The notes beneath the pieces were generated by a model. The model saw nothing but the letters and a program-made list of their open reading frames with translations. It was not told the DNA's origin and did not search any database. A DNA stretch of 64,000 nt, from NCBI GenBank assembly GCA_021787365.1, contig JAJYMB010000144.1, positions 62,001 through 126,000 on the forward strand, read 5' to 3'. This document shows, piece by piece, positions 15,649-24,424 of the stretch (position 1 is its first letter; each line of letters starts with the position of its first letter). A program made the position numbers and the translations under genes. This stretch comes from Actinomycetes bacterium (GTDB taxonomy: Bacteria > Actinomycetota > Acidimicrobiia > Acidimicrobiales > Palsa-688).

Positions 15649-16782
15649 TCAGCTGGCGCCAAGGCGGTCCAGCCGCACCAGGAGCGCCTGGATGGCGAGG
15701 AGCTCGCCCGGGTTGTAGGCGAGGTCGGCCGAGAACTGGTCCAGGAGGGCGACCGCCCGGGCGCCCTTTTCGGGGTTGAGCGCACCCGACGCGACCTGGT
15801 CGCGGTAGGCGCCGGCGAGAGCGGCCAGCCCCGTGCGGAGCTCGTCGGTGCGCTGCCGGCGCTGCTCGCGCCGGTGGCGTTCCTCGAGTTCGCGCACCCC
15901 CTGGCGGGTGGCGCCCTGGGCGAGGCGCGCGGGCACGGTACCGAGGGCGGCGGCGTTGGCGTCGGTCAGGGCGGCGAGCTCGGCCTCCTGGCGGGCTACG
16001 AGGGGCTCGGCGCTGTGCTTCAGCAGGTCGGCCAGTTCGTCGGCTACCTGGGCCACGGTCGCCCCGCTCCCGTCGAGGCGCCCGGGGACGGCCGCCCAGG
16101 CCCTCCAGCGCCGGTCCGCCCCGGTGTCGCCGGCGAGCAAGCGCGCCCGGTCGAAGCGCCCTCCGGCCAGCCTCGCAGCGATGGCAGCCCGATCTCGGTC
16201 GGCTCCCTCGGCCACGAGCGCCTGGGCAAGTTGTGCCTCATCGAGGGGGCGGAAATCGATGCGCACGCACCTGCTGGCAATGGTCACTAGCTCGGGCGGC
16301 ACGAACTCGGCCAGGGCCACGAAGACCACCTGACCCGACGGTTCCTCGAAGGTCTTGAGGAGCGCCGGTGCGGCTTCGCGCGCCAGGTGGAGGTCGGGCA
16401 GCACGACCACCGAACGCGCCGCCTCGAGGGGGCTACGGGCCGAAAGCCGCGTCACCTCCCGGGCCTGGTCGATGGTGAGGGCCGCCCCCTCCCTTTCGAA
16501 GACCACCACATCTGGGTGGGTGCCCTCGGCCACCCGTCGGCAGGCCTCACAGCCGTCGCCCCCTCCGCCCGGGGCCCCGCCGGCGGGGCACACGAGCATG
16601 GCGGCAAAGGCTTTGGCCGCGGCGAGCTTGCCCATCCCCGGCGGCCCGACGAGCAGGTAGGCATGGACCGGCTTGGCGGCCGCGGCCCTGAGCGCCCGGG
16701 CCGCCGCCGGCTGGCCCGGCAACCAGGCTGCGCTTTCCCCCGCTGAACAACCCGGTGCTCCGGCGGTGGGGCCCTCGCCCAC
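15649..16782 (-). CDS. holB: DNA polymerase III subunit delta'
   Basis: Clamp-loader subunit of the replicative polymerase, 377 residues. It has an AAA+ fold with Walker A GPPGMGKLAAA near residue 45, a cysteine cluster of the DnaX/HolB zinc type (MLVCPAGG...GCEACRRV), and the conserved KTFEEPSGQVVFV and IASRCVRIDF (sensor 1 and SRC-type) segments. The GTG start immediately follows the tmk stop (TAG|GTG), the usual tmk-holB pairing in actinobacteria. The C-terminal half has an extra charged helical stretch (EERHRREQRRQRTDE). Confidence 0.88.
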   Translation of the reverse strand: MGEGPTAGAPGCSAGESAAWLPGQPAAARALRAAAAKPVHAYLLVGPPGMGKLAAAKAFAAMLVCPAGGAPGGGGDGCEACRRVAEGTHPDVVVFEREGAALTIDQAREVTRLSARSPLEAARSVVVLPDLHLAREAAPALLKTFEEPSGQVVFVALAEFVPPELVTIASRCVRIDFRPLDEAQLAQALVAEGADRDRAAIAARLAGGRFDRARLLAGDTGADRRWRAWAAVPGRLDGSGATVAQVADELADLLKHSAEPLVARQEAELAALTDANAAALGTVPARLAQGATRQGVRELEERHRREQRRQRTDELRTGLAALAGAYRDQVASGALNPEKGARAVALLDQFSADLAYNPGELLAIQALLVRLDRLGAS

Positions 16783-17370
16783 CTAGTAGTCAACCGCCTT
16801 TCGGACCGCGACCGCCACCTCGTCGATGCTCATCGACCCGTCCACCGTCCTCCAGTGGGCGGGGTCAGCCGCCGCGAGCTCCCGGAAGCCGGCCTCCACC
16901 CGCCGGCGGAACCCCTCGTCCTCGGCTTCGAAACGGTCCCCGACACCGGCGCGGCGCAGCTCGGCCACCTCGGAGGGCACGTCGAGCAGCACGAAGATGT
17001 CGGGGGACCGCCCGGCTGTAGCCCAGGCATCGAGGCGCGCCAGTTCGGCGACGTCGAGCCCGCGCCCGTAGCCTTGGTAGGCGAGGGTCGAACCCGAGTA
17101 GCGGTCGCAGACCACGTCCTGGCCCTGCGCCAGCACGGGCTCGATCACCTCCGCCACGTGTTGCGCCCGGGCAGCCAGCATGAGCAAGGCCTCGGCCCGA
17201 GGCACCGGGGCGGGGAGCCCCGGGTCGAGCAGCATCCTGCGCAGCGCCTCGCCTATCAGGGTGCCCCCGGGCTCCCTGGTGAGGACCGCTCCGAGGTGCT
17301 CGGCGAGAAGGTAGGCCTGGGTGGACTTGCCGGCGGCCTCCCACCCCTCCAGCGCGATAAACCTGGGCAC
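16783..17370 (-). CDS. tmk: Thymidylate kinase
   Basis: Phosphorylates dTMP to dTDP. At 195 residues it is of normal length, with a P-loop written EGWEAAGKST (the usual Gly-Gly/Asp-Gly before AGKST is replaced by Trp-Glu-Ala), the DRY motif (CDRYSGSTLAYQGYGRG) and the TREPGGT dTMP-binding segment. The start is GTG 17370, with -10-like TAGCCT exactly six bases upstream and no Shine-Dalgarno, so the mRNA is probably leaderless. It is followed without a gap by holB. Confidence 0.93.
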   Translation of the reverse strand: MPRFIALEGWEAAGKSTQAYLLAEHLGAVLTREPGGTLIGEALRRMLLDPGLPAPVPRAEALLMLAARAQHVAEVIEPVLAQGQDVVCDRYSGSTLAYQGYGRGLDVAELARLDAWATAGRSPDIFVLLDVPSEVAELRRAGVGDRFEAEDEGFRRRVEAGFRELAAADPAHWRTVDGSMSIDEVAVAVRKAVDY

Positions 17371-17376
17371 CTTCCC

Positions 17377-17382
17377 AGGCTA
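17377..17382 (-). promoter_or_regulatory. -10-like TAGCCT, leaderless tmk promoter
   Basis: TAGCCT on the minus strand ends six bases before the GTG of tmk, so transcription would begin at or near the start codon. Confidence 0.5.
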
Positions 17383-17394
17383 TGCGGGCCCAAG

Positions 17395-18369
17395 CTACGC
17401 GGAGAGCAATGAAAGCACTTCTTCGGGCGTCATCGTGCCGGGCCGCGAGCGCGCCCTCGCCATCTGGTTGACCAGGCGCTGCAACAGTTCGTTGACCGGC
17501 GTCGGGACGCCGTGGAGGCGGCCGAGCAGGACGATCTCGCCGTTTAGGTAGTCGACCTCCGTGGTGCCCTCTGAGCGGGCCAGGCTCTGCCAGGTCGAAC
17601 TGCCGCCCCGCTCGTAGCCGACCACCTCGGTGGGGTGCAGGCGGTCGCCCCGGCGGGCGTCGTCTTCTTCCCGCGAGGCGTAGGCGATGCCGGCTGCCGC
17701 CAAGCACGCCTCTCCTTCTTCGCGGGCCATCTGAACGAGCTCGCTGCTACGCCCGGCCGGGCCGCAGAGGGCGTCGACGGCGTTGGCGAGGTTGCGCACC
17801 AACTTGGCGTACTTCCAGCGCATTATGTCCGGGCGCGCGACCGACTCCATGGTGGACGCGTTGAGCGCCTCGGCTACGCCCACAGCCACTTTGTCGGTGT
17901 CCCCGCCGCTCGGGTAGCGCCCGATGTCGAGCAGGGCCGTGGTGGGAGAGGACTCCGCCACGACGACACCGGGCTTCAAGAACGTGGCCGGGCACATCAC
18001 GCAAATGCCGTACACATTGGAGAACCGCCTGAGTGCGCCTGGTTCGTTGGCCACCCCGTTTTGCACGCACACGACCGGGGTCGAGCTCGGCGCCACAGAG
18101 GCGAGCTGGCGGAGCGCGTCCTCGGTGTCCTGGCTTTTCACCGCCAAGAGCACGACTTCGTCCCCGGTCCAGGCAACCTTGTCGACGCGCTCGGTGACGG
18201 GCACGTCCAACTCGTCCACTCCAGTGGCAGACGCCAGCGTCAGGCCGTCCTTGGCGATGGCTTTGGCATGCTCGCCGCGAGCCACCAGCACGACGTCGTG
18301 GCCGTGCCCGAAGAGACGGCCGCCCACGACCCCGCCCACGGCACCCGCCCCGAACACGATGAACCGCAT
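17395..18369 (-). CDS. Ketopantoate reductase family oxidoreductase (ApbA/PanE)
   Basis: NAD(P)-dependent reductase of the 2-dehydropantoate 2-reductase family, 324 residues. The nucleotide-binding motif GAGAVGG is at residues 7-13. VVCVQNGV and the conserved lysine region RWKYAKLVRNLANAV, in the middle and opening the helical C-terminal domain, are typical. Whether it makes pantoate or acts on another 2-keto acid cannot be decided; many actinobacteria have several paralogues, and no other pantothenate gene is nearby. It stands alone between tmk and the response-regulator gene. Confidence 0.72.
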   Translation of the reverse strand: MRFIVFGAGAVGGVVGGRLFGHGHDVVLVARGEHAKAIAKDGLTLASATGVDELDVPVTERVDKVAWTGDEVVLLAVKSQDTEDALRQLASVAPSSTPVVCVQNGVANEPGALRRFSNVYGICVMCPATFLKPGVVVAESSPTTALLDIGRYPSGGDTDKVAVGVAEALNASTMESVARPDIMRWKYAKLVRNLANAVDALCGPAGRSSELVQMAREEGEACLAAAGIAYASREEDDARRGDRLHPTEVVGYERGGSSTWQSLARSEGTTEVDYLNGEIVLLGRLHGVPTPVNELLQRLVNQMARARSRPGTMTPEEVLSLLSA

Positions 18370-18419
18370 GGCTCAGCCTCGCGCCGGCGCCGTGGTGGCC
18401 GCCAGTTGCACCTTCGCCG

Positions 18420-19139
18420 TCAGTAGCTCTCCGGGGGCACGAGGCGACGCTCCATGGCCCAGCGCGCCAGCTGGTGGCGGTTGGACAGCTGCAGCTTGCG
18501 AAGGACCGCGGAAACGTGGGTCTCGACCGTCTTTACGGAAATGAAAAGCTCCCTCGCTATTTCTTTGTACGCATAGCCGCGCGCTATGAGGCGCAGCACG
18601 TCGCGCTCGCGCGCCGTCAACTGGTCGAGCTCGGGGTCGAAATGGACCACGGGCGCGTCGGGTACGGCAGCGAACGCGTCGAGGACAAAACCGGCGAGGC
18701 GGGGGGAGAAAACGGCATCGCCCGCGGCCACCACGTCGATGGCGTCCAGGAGCTCCGCGGTCGAGATCGTTTTCGTCACGTACCCCCGGGCGCCGGCGCG
18801 AATGGTGGCGATGACGTCCTCCGGCGCGTCAGAGACCGATAATGCAAGGAAACGTACCGTTTGGTTGGCGGCGAGCACCTGCCGCACCACCTCGGGCCCG
18901 CCGCCGTCTGGCATGTGCACGTCCACGAGCACGACGTCGGGCCCCGTTGCGAGGACGAGCCGAACCGCGCTCGCCACGTCCCCCGCCTCCCCCACGATCT
19001 CCACGGCGCCCGTGCCACCGATCTCGGCGCGCACGCCGGCGCGGAAGAGTTGGTGGTCGTCTACCAGGAACACCTTCACGGGCCGCTGCGGTCGGGGGTT
19101 CTGCGCCGGATGCGGCTGATGGTTGGGGGCCGTGGTCAA
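18420..19139 (-). CDS. NarL/LuxR-type response regulator
   Basis: DNA-binding partner of the adjacent histidine kinase, 239 residues. The receiver domain has the acidic pair in LVDDHQLF, phospho-acceptor Asp73 in VLVDVHMPDGG and Lys123 in YVTKT. The C-terminal LuxR helix-turn-helix (LTARERDVLRLIARGYAYKE) spans about residues 170-230. TTG 19139 is chosen because it overlaps the kinase stop (TTGA) and has GAGGG upstream; a GTG at the start of VKVFLVDD is the alternative. Confidence 0.87.
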   Translation of the reverse strand: MTTAPNHQPHPAQNPRPQRPVKVFLVDDHQLFRAGVRAEIGGTGAVEIVGEAGDVASAVRLVLATGPDVVLVDVHMPDGGGPEVVRQVLAANQTVRFLALSVSDAPEDVIATIRAGARGYVTKTISTAELLDAIDVVAAGDAVFSPRLAGFVLDAFAAVPDAPVVHFDPELDQLTARERDVLRLIARGYAYKEIARELFISVKTVETHVSAVLRKLQLSNRHQLARWAMERRLVPPESY

Positions 19140-20791
19140 GGGCCGGCCCTCGTCGGCATCTTCAGGACCACTTCGGTGCCCTCGCCGGGAGCGCTCTTGA
19201 CGGAGGAGGTCCCGCCGTTTCGGCGCATACGGTTGCGGACCGACTCGGACAGGCCCTTGCGGTCTTTCGGCACCGCCGACGGGTCGAAGCCACGGCCCCG
19301 GTCGCGGACGAACACCGAGGCCGACTCGGCGTCGACTTCGGAATAGACCGAGACGACTTCGGCCCCCGACCACTTGGCGGCGTTGACGACGGCCTCGCGC
19401 GCAGCCGCCACGAGAGCCACGAGCGCCTCGTCGAGGGGGGCATCCCCGACGCTCACTACCTCCACCCGGATCCCGTGGTCGGCTTCCACCTCTTGCTGGA
19501 CGGCCTGAAACGCCGTCGAAACCGTGCAAGGCGGAGCCGTGGCCGCGCCGCCGGCCCCGCTTGCTTCGGGCCGGTCGAACAGCCAGCTCCGCAGCTGGCG
19601 TTCCTGGGCCCGGGCCAGGCGCTGGACCTGTTGGGGGTCGTTGGCCGAGCGCTGGATAAGGGCCAAGGTCTGGAGGACCGAGTCGTGGAGGTGGGCAGCC
19701 ATCTCGGCCTTTTGTTCGGCTCGGGCGCGCTCGCGGCGCTCTGCCACGAGCTCCCGGCCAAGGCGGAGCCACCAGGGCGCCAGCACGAGGCCGAAGCCGG
19801 CCACGATCCCGAGAGCCGAGAGCGCGGCGACGATGTCCGCCCGGTTGAGGTGCGTGGGGCCGAGCAACCTGGATGTGCCGACTGCGACCAGCAAAAGGCC
19901 GACCGCCACCCTCGCTCCGGCCGCCAAGAGCCGCCGCCTCGTCGGCATGGCGCCGGCGCCGCCTCCCGAGAGGAGGCTGGCGAGCCGCCGCGCCGCCTCC
20001 CTGTCTTCAGGCCCGGCATGGCGCCACACTGCGACCACGCCGGCCAGGGCGACGACGCCCGGTGAGACTGCGCCCACCGGAGCCGGGTCGCCGAGAGCGC
20101 CCAGCGCTATCAGTACCGCGACTATGCCGCTCGCCACGGCCGCAGCCAAGCCGAGCGTGCGCCGGTCAGCGAGCGCCAAGCCGAGGATGGCAGGGCCAGC
20201 CGTCCGGCCGCCCCGGCCGGCGACCAGCCCGCCCCTCGTAGCAGCCGGCCCGGCTGAGCCCGTCCCGGCCGGCCGCCCGGTGCCGATCACGTCGCTCTCC
20301 GGGGGGAGGGCGTTCTCCGGGGGCAGGGCGAGCCAGGCGGCCATGTACAACGCGATGCCGGCTCCCCCGACGAAGCTGAACGCGACGAAGGCCACGCGGA
20401 CGGCAAGAGGCTCGACGTCCAGGCGCTCGGCGAGGGCGGTGGCGACGCCGGCGACCACCCGGCCCTCGGCAGGGCGGAGCACGCCGGCCCACGCGTCCCG
20501 CCGCAAGAGCGGCCGCCAGCCCTGCCAGCCGCGCTCTCTCGAAGGCCAGGGCGGCCGGCGGGGCCCGGGGTTGGGCTCGGTGCCCGCCGGCGAAGCTGCG
20601 GAGGCGGCCGGGGTCGAAGGGGCGGCCGGGGTCGAAGGGGCGGCCGCCGGCGGGCCGCCGCCATGTGTACGTATGCCGTTGGCGCCCGGCAAGCCATCGT
20701 CGTTCGGGAGGGACCGGGCCTCCGAAGGCGGCGGTGGCTGGCCGACTGTGTCGTCCAGCTGGTAAGCGGCCACGTAGTCGATGTCCCCCAT
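19136..20791 (-). CDS. PspC-domain sensor histidine kinase (HisKA_3 type)
   Basis: Membrane sensor kinase, 551 residues. A Pro/Ala-rich cytoplasmic N-terminus leads to a PspC domain at about 105-160 (EGRVVAGVATALAERL), several further membrane helices, then a HisKA_3 dimerisation domain with the phospho-His in AAHLHDSVLQT (about residue 365) and an ATPase domain (AAREAVVNAAKW N-box, DRGRGFD G-box). PspC domains fused to NarL-type kinases suggest sensing of envelope stress. The ATG (GDIDYVAAY) is chosen as the first plausible start; the frame runs further upstream only as a shadow. It is coupled to the response regulator and divergent from a second PspC protein. Confidence 0.85.
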   Translation of the reverse strand: MGDIDYVAAYQLDDTVGQPPPPSEARSLPNDDGLPGANGIRTHGGGPPAAAPSTPAAPSTPAASAASPAGTEPNPGPRRPPWPSRERGWQGWRPLLRRDAWAGVLRPAEGRVVAGVATALAERLDVEPLAVRVAFVAFSFVGGAGIALYMAAWLALPPENALPPESDVIGTGRPAGTGSAGPAATRGGLVAGRGGRTAGPAILGLALADRRTLGLAAAVASGIVAVLIALGALGDPAPVGAVSPGVVALAGVVAVWRHAGPEDREAARRLASLLSGGGAGAMPTRRRLLAAGARVAVGLLLVAVGTSRLLGPTHLNRADIVAALSALGIVAGFGLVLAPWWLRLGRELVAERRERARAEQKAEMAAHLHDSVLQTLALIQRSANDPQQVQRLARAQERQLRSWLFDRPEASGAGGAATAPPCTVSTAFQAVQQEVEADHGIRVEVVSVGDAPLDEALVALVAAAREAVVNAAKWSGAEVVSVYSEVDAESASVFVRDRGRGFDPSAVPKDRKGLSESVRNRMRRNGGTSSVKSAPGEGTEVVLKMPTRAGP

Positions 20792-20926
20792 CGTCGCGCT
20801 GGCACGTCCGCACGCGTCACCCGACGGTTCCCTGTTTCCCCCTGAACACCCCTCTGTGCGGCCCAGGGTTATGGCCGGGTCATCCCCGATACCTGCTTTC
20901 GCCGGCGAGCGCCATGATCGTTGTAT

Positions 20927-22348
20927 ATGAGCGATCAGTACACCGGCGCAGCTCCGCCGCCCCCGCCCTACGGCGCACCTCAACCACCCTTCGGCGCGCC
21001 CAGGCCACCTTACGGGCAGCCAGGAGGCCAGTTCGGCTGGAACCAGTACCCTTACGGTCCCCCGGGCCAGATCCCGCCACGACGCCAGCTGCGGCGGAGC
21101 AGGACCAACCGCAGGATCTGCGGCGTTGCCGGCGGGCTCGCCGAGTACCTGGGTGCCGATGCGGGCGTGGTACGCCTCGGCTTCATCCTGGTCTCCGTGA
21201 TGTGCTTGGCCGTTTTCGGGGGGCTCATCTTGTACGTCATAGCTTGCGCCGTGATCCCGGAGGAGAGCCCGGCTCCGGCGCCCGCCCAGGGCCCGCAGAC
21301 GCAGGCCTGGGAGCGGCCCGACCGGACGGCCCGTTCGTGGGCCCTGGTCCTCGGTGCCACAGCGGTGGCGCTCATCTGGTCCTTCGGCTTGGCGCGATGG
21401 TGGCACTCGGGCGCCCCGTTCGCCTGGCTGATTTTCGGCGGCGCCGCCTTCTGGTTTTTCACCCGCCGGCGCCACCCTGGCCGGTCCTGCTCGAGACCTG
21501 TGGCCCCGGGCGTGAGTGCCGGGACGGCAACGCCGGCAGGGCCAGGCGGGCCAGGCGCTCCGGGCGCACAGGCTGGGCCCGCCGGCCCGGTTGGCCCCGA
21601 TGCTCAAGCTGGACCGGCGTCGCCATCCGGTGCCACCTACGCCCGGAGTGCCTATGGGGAGGCGGGGCCCGGGCAGCCCGGGCCGGTGCCGGCTGGACCA
21701 GCTGTGCCCGGTTCGCCGCCCTTCGGCCTTACCGCCGAGGAGGCAGCCGACTGGGCCGCAGCCCGGGCTGCCGCCGCGGGGTGGGCCGAGGAACAGCTGG
21801 CAGCCGCCGGCGTGCCGCCCGCGGCAACGAGCGGCCCGGTGCCGGCATCACCTGCGAGCCGCCAGGGCCGGCGTGGCCGTCCTGTGGGCGCCGTCCTGGC
21901 CGCCCTCGTAGCAGGGTTCGTGCTGCTGGTCGTCACCGGCGTCATCGCCACCACCCTCGCCAGCGGGGCGTCCCTCGGCGGAGGAGTTGGCAACGTGGCC
22001 ATAACGCCGGCCTCCCTGCCCCAGGTCAAGACGCACTACCGGTTAGGCGTGGGCAGCCTCGAGGTGGATCTGTCGCAGGTCAAGTTCCCCGCCCGCGGCA
22101 AGACCGTAGATGTGAGCGTGGGGGTGGGACAGCTGAGGTTGGTGCTGCCCAGGAACACGCTCGTCAACCTGGACGCCTCGAGCGGGTTGCCACTGACGCA
22201 CATCTCCCGGGGCGGCCTCGACACACGGGCGGGCCACACCCAGCTCAGCATGCCGCCGGGCTTGGGCTTGGGCCGAAGCCCGGCGCACGAGCTCACCGTG
22301 AAAGCCCACGTCGGCGTCGGGGTGATCGACGTGTCCTGGGGTTCTTGA
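20927..22348 (+). CDS. PspC-domain membrane protein with LiaF-like C-terminal domain
   Basis: Predicted envelope-stress membrane protein, 473 residues. Residues 1-55 are Pro/Gly/Tyr-rich (PPPPPYGAPQPPFGAP). A PspC domain follows (RRICGVAGGLAEYLGADAGV), then two to three membrane helices, a long Gly/Pro/Ala linker, another helix, and an extracytoplasmic beta-rich domain (YRLGVGSLEVDLSQV, VGVGQLRLVLP) like the C-terminal fold of LiaF/DUF2154. Divergent from the PspC kinase across a 135-bp region, it may be the target or the modulator of that two-component system. The start is ATG 20927; a TTG six bases earlier is possible. No Shine-Dalgarno is seen. Confidence 0.75.
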   Translation: MSDQYTGAAPPPPPYGAPQPPFGAPRPPYGQPGGQFGWNQYPYGPPGQIPPRRQLRRSRTNRRICGVAGGLAEYLGADAGVVRLGFILVSVMCLAVFGGLILYVIACAVIPEESPAPAPAQGPQTQAWERPDRTARSWALVLGATAVALIWSFGLARWWHSGAPFAWLIFGGAAFWFFTRRRHPGRSCSRPVAPGVSAGTATPAGPGGPGAPGAQAGPAGPVGPDAQAGPASPSGATYARSAYGEAGPGQPGPVPAGPAVPGSPPFGLTAEEAADWAAARAAAAGWAEEQLAAAGVPPAATSGPVPASPASRQGRRGRPVGAVLAALVAGFVLLVVTGVIATTLASGASLGGGVGNVAITPASLPQVKTHYRLGVGSLEVDLSQVKFPARGKTVDVSVGVGQLRLVLPRNTLVNLDASSGLPLTHISRGGLDTRAGHTQLSMPPGLGLGRSPAHELTVKAHVGVGVIDVSWGS

Positions 22349-22381
22349 ACCACGATGCCCGGTTGAACCAGGGCCCGGTGA

Positions 22382-23356
22382 TCAGCCGGCGTTGTGCTTC
22401 ACGAGGCGCTCGACGACAGAGGTAGAGAAGTCGCCGCCCGTCCCGAGCACGACGGTACAGGTCGCACCCGGTTGGCAGAGCTCCCCTTTGTACATGCCCC
22501 GCAGGTCGCAAACGGTCCTGCCCCTGCTCGGGCCGCAGGTGGTGTCCACCGAGACCGCTACGGTCATGGAACGCTCGGGCACCACGTCCCCCGTCGCTAT
22601 GCCGGCCGCCAGCACGTCATGGCACGCGCAGCACTTTTCCCCGAAAATGGAACGGTAGAACTCGAAATAATGGTCCAGTACCCGGGCTGCGAACTGAGCC
22701 GTGGACGACGCCGAAGCGGCCATTTCGAGGCGCTGGGCCTCTGTCATCACTTCCCCCATCGTCGCGTCGAGGGGCACCAAGGTGAGAGGCCAGGGCGCGC
22801 TAAGGACCGCTTGGGCCGCCTCGGGGTCGTGCCAGATGTTGGCCTCGGCGGCCGGGGTCACATTGCCCGGGGCCATAGCCGCCCCGCCCATCACGGTGAC
22901 GCCGGGAACAAGCGCCGGCAGCTCCGGTTCGAGGCGGAGCGCGACGGCGAGGTTGGTGAGAGGCCCGGTGGCCAGCAAGTGCACCTCGCCTGGCCGGCGG
23001 CGGGCCGTCTCGACGATCAGTTCGGGCGCGCTCTTCGGGGAGAGCGTGCCGGCGGGTTCTCCCACGTCCACACCGCCGAGGCCGTTGCCGCCATGGACAT
23101 CGGTTGCGAGCTCGGGCTCGACACCGGTGAGGGTGAGCTCAGAGCCCTTGGCCACCGGCACCCCGCTGCGCCCGGCGACGTCGAGCACTGCGAGCGTGTT
23201 GCGGGCGGCTGTCGCGGCAGCAATGTTGCCGAACACGGTGGTGACACCGCACAGCTCGACATCGGGGTCGGCCAACAGGTACAAGAGGGCGACGGCGTCA
23301 TCGACGCCGGTGTCGCAGTCCATCATGATGACCTTCTTCGCGGGGCTGCCAGCCAT
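22382..23356 (-). CDS. Inosine-uridine preferring nucleoside hydrolase family protein
   Basis: Hydrolyses ribonucleosides (or related N-ribosides) to base and ribose. The 324-residue protein has the Ca-binding DCDTGVDDAVAL motif near the N-terminus, GPLTNLAVALRL, and NVTPAAEANIWHDPEAA, all family hallmarks, plus a C-terminal FYRSIFG segment. ATG 23356 is supported by TACCGT exactly six bases upstream (leaderless). The gene is divergent from a quinone oxidoreductase across only 34 bp. Substrate preference cannot be read from sequence. Confidence 0.87.
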   Translation of the reverse strand: MAGSPAKKVIMMDCDTGVDDAVALLYLLADPDVELCGVTTVFGNIAAATAARNTLAVLDVAGRSGVPVAKGSELTLTGVEPELATDVHGGNGLGGVDVGEPAGTLSPKSAPELIVETARRRPGEVHLLATGPLTNLAVALRLEPELPALVPGVTVMGGAAMAPGNVTPAAEANIWHDPEAAQAVLSAPWPLTLVPLDATMGEVMTEAQRLEMAASASSTAQFAARVLDHYFEFYRSIFGEKCCACHDVLAAGIATGDVVPERSMTVAVSVDTTCGPSRGRTVCDLRGMYKGELCQPGATCTVVLGTGGDFSTSVVERLVKHNAG

Positions 23357-23362
23357 GGCCCA

Positions 23363-23368
23363 ACGGTA
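23363..23368 (-). promoter_or_regulatory. -10-like TACCGT, leaderless promoter of the nucleoside hydrolase gene
   Basis: TACCGT on the minus strand ends six bases before ATG 23356. The opposite gene starts at GTG 23391, so the two promoters overlap in the 34-bp divergent gap. Confidence 0.5.
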
Positions 23369-23390
23369 CCGGCCAATAACCTCGGCACTC

Positions 23391-24341
23391 GTGAAAGCCG
23401 CGATCATCAAAGACGGGGCCGTCCTCTGGGAGGAACGGCCCGACCCTCAGTTGGGGCCCGACGAGCTGTTGTTGCGCGTGGAGGCGGCCGGCATCAATGG
23501 TGCCGACCTGCTCCAACGGGCGGGCCACTATCCCCCGCCGGCGGGCGTGCCCGCAGACATGCCCGGCCTCGAGTGCGCCGGAGTGGTCGAGGCGGTGGGG
23601 GAAAGGGTGAGGGGGTTCCGGCCCGGGGAGCGCGCCATGGGCCTCCTGGCCGGCGCCGGGCAGGCGGAGCTCACCACCGTCCACGAGCGCCTGGCCCTTC
23701 GCGTCCCAGACGGTGTGGGCATAGTCGAGGCAGGGGGGTTCCCGGAGGTTTTCTGCACCGCGCACGACGCCCTCTTCTCCCAAGCTGCCCTCGCCATGGG
23801 CGAGCGCCTGCTCGTCACCGGCGCCGCCGGGGGGGTGGGCATGGCCGCGGTCCAGCTGGGCGTGGCGGCCGGCGCCACGGTCGTGGCCAGTGCGCGCGAC
23901 CCGGAGCTGCGCGCTCGGCTGGGCGCCCTGGGCGCGACCTGTGCCGGGCCGGCGGAAGCCCTGGCTCTCGGGCCCTTCGACGTGGTGCTCGAGCTCGTCG
24001 CGGGTGCCGGCGTGGGCGCCGCTCTGGGGGCGCTCGCGCCTTCCGGCCGGGTCGTGGTGATCGGGACCGGCGCTGGGGCACTGGCCGAGGTCGACCTCCG
24101 GACGCTTATGGGCAAGCGCGCGGTACTGAGGGGTTCCACCCTGCGCAACCGGAGCCTCGAGGACAAGGCGCTCGTGGTCCGCCAAGTCGAGCGCCACGTG
24201 ATCCCCTTGGTGGCGTCAGGGCGCGTGAGGGTCGCGGTCGAAGCGGTCTTCCCCTTCGAGCGTGCCCAAGAGGCCTACGAGCGCTTCGCGGCTGGCAAGA
24301 AGTTCGGCAAGATCGTGCTGGCCAGGAGCGAGCGGCCATAA
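23391..24341 (+). CDS. Zinc-independent quinone oxidoreductase (MDR family, PIG3-like)
   Basis: NAD(P)H-dependent quinone or enoyl reductase, 316 residues. It has AAGINGADLLQRAGHYPPP and PGLECAGVV near the N-terminus and the nucleotide-binding GAAGGVGMAAVQL, as in the PIG3/TIGR02824 group, and none of the structural zinc cysteines of alcohol dehydrogenases. The GTG start with TAACCT eight bases upstream fits a leaderless mRNA; the longer upstream frame is a shadow of the divergent hydrolase. The substrate is unknown. Confidence 0.85.
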   Translation: MKAAIIKDGAVLWEERPDPQLGPDELLLRVEAAGINGADLLQRAGHYPPPAGVPADMPGLECAGVVEAVGERVRGFRPGERAMGLLAGAGQAELTTVHERLALRVPDGVGIVEAGGFPEVFCTAHDALFSQAALAMGERLLVTGAAGGVGMAAVQLGVAAGATVVASARDPELRARLGALGATCAGPAEALALGPFDVVLELVAGAGVGAALGALAPSGRVVVIGTGAGALAEVDLRTLMGKRAVLRGSTLRNRSLEDKALVVRQVERHVIPLVASGRVRVAVEAVFPFERAQEAYERFAAGKKFGKIVLARSERP

Positions 24342-24424
24342 CCATGCTCCCCCGCCGGGCTGGGTTTAGGCGTAGGTTTAGCGCGGTTTGGGCTGGTTTA
24401 GGCGGGTTTGGGCGGGTCTAGGCG
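24342..24424. repeat. Degenerate GGTTTAGGCG-type repeats between convergent genes
   Basis: About six imperfect 10-12 bp units related to GGTTTAGGCG fill the gap between the quinone oxidoreductase and DUF1707 stop codons. The DUF1707 TAG lies in the last unit. No intrinsic-terminator hairpin is evident. Confidence 0.65.
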
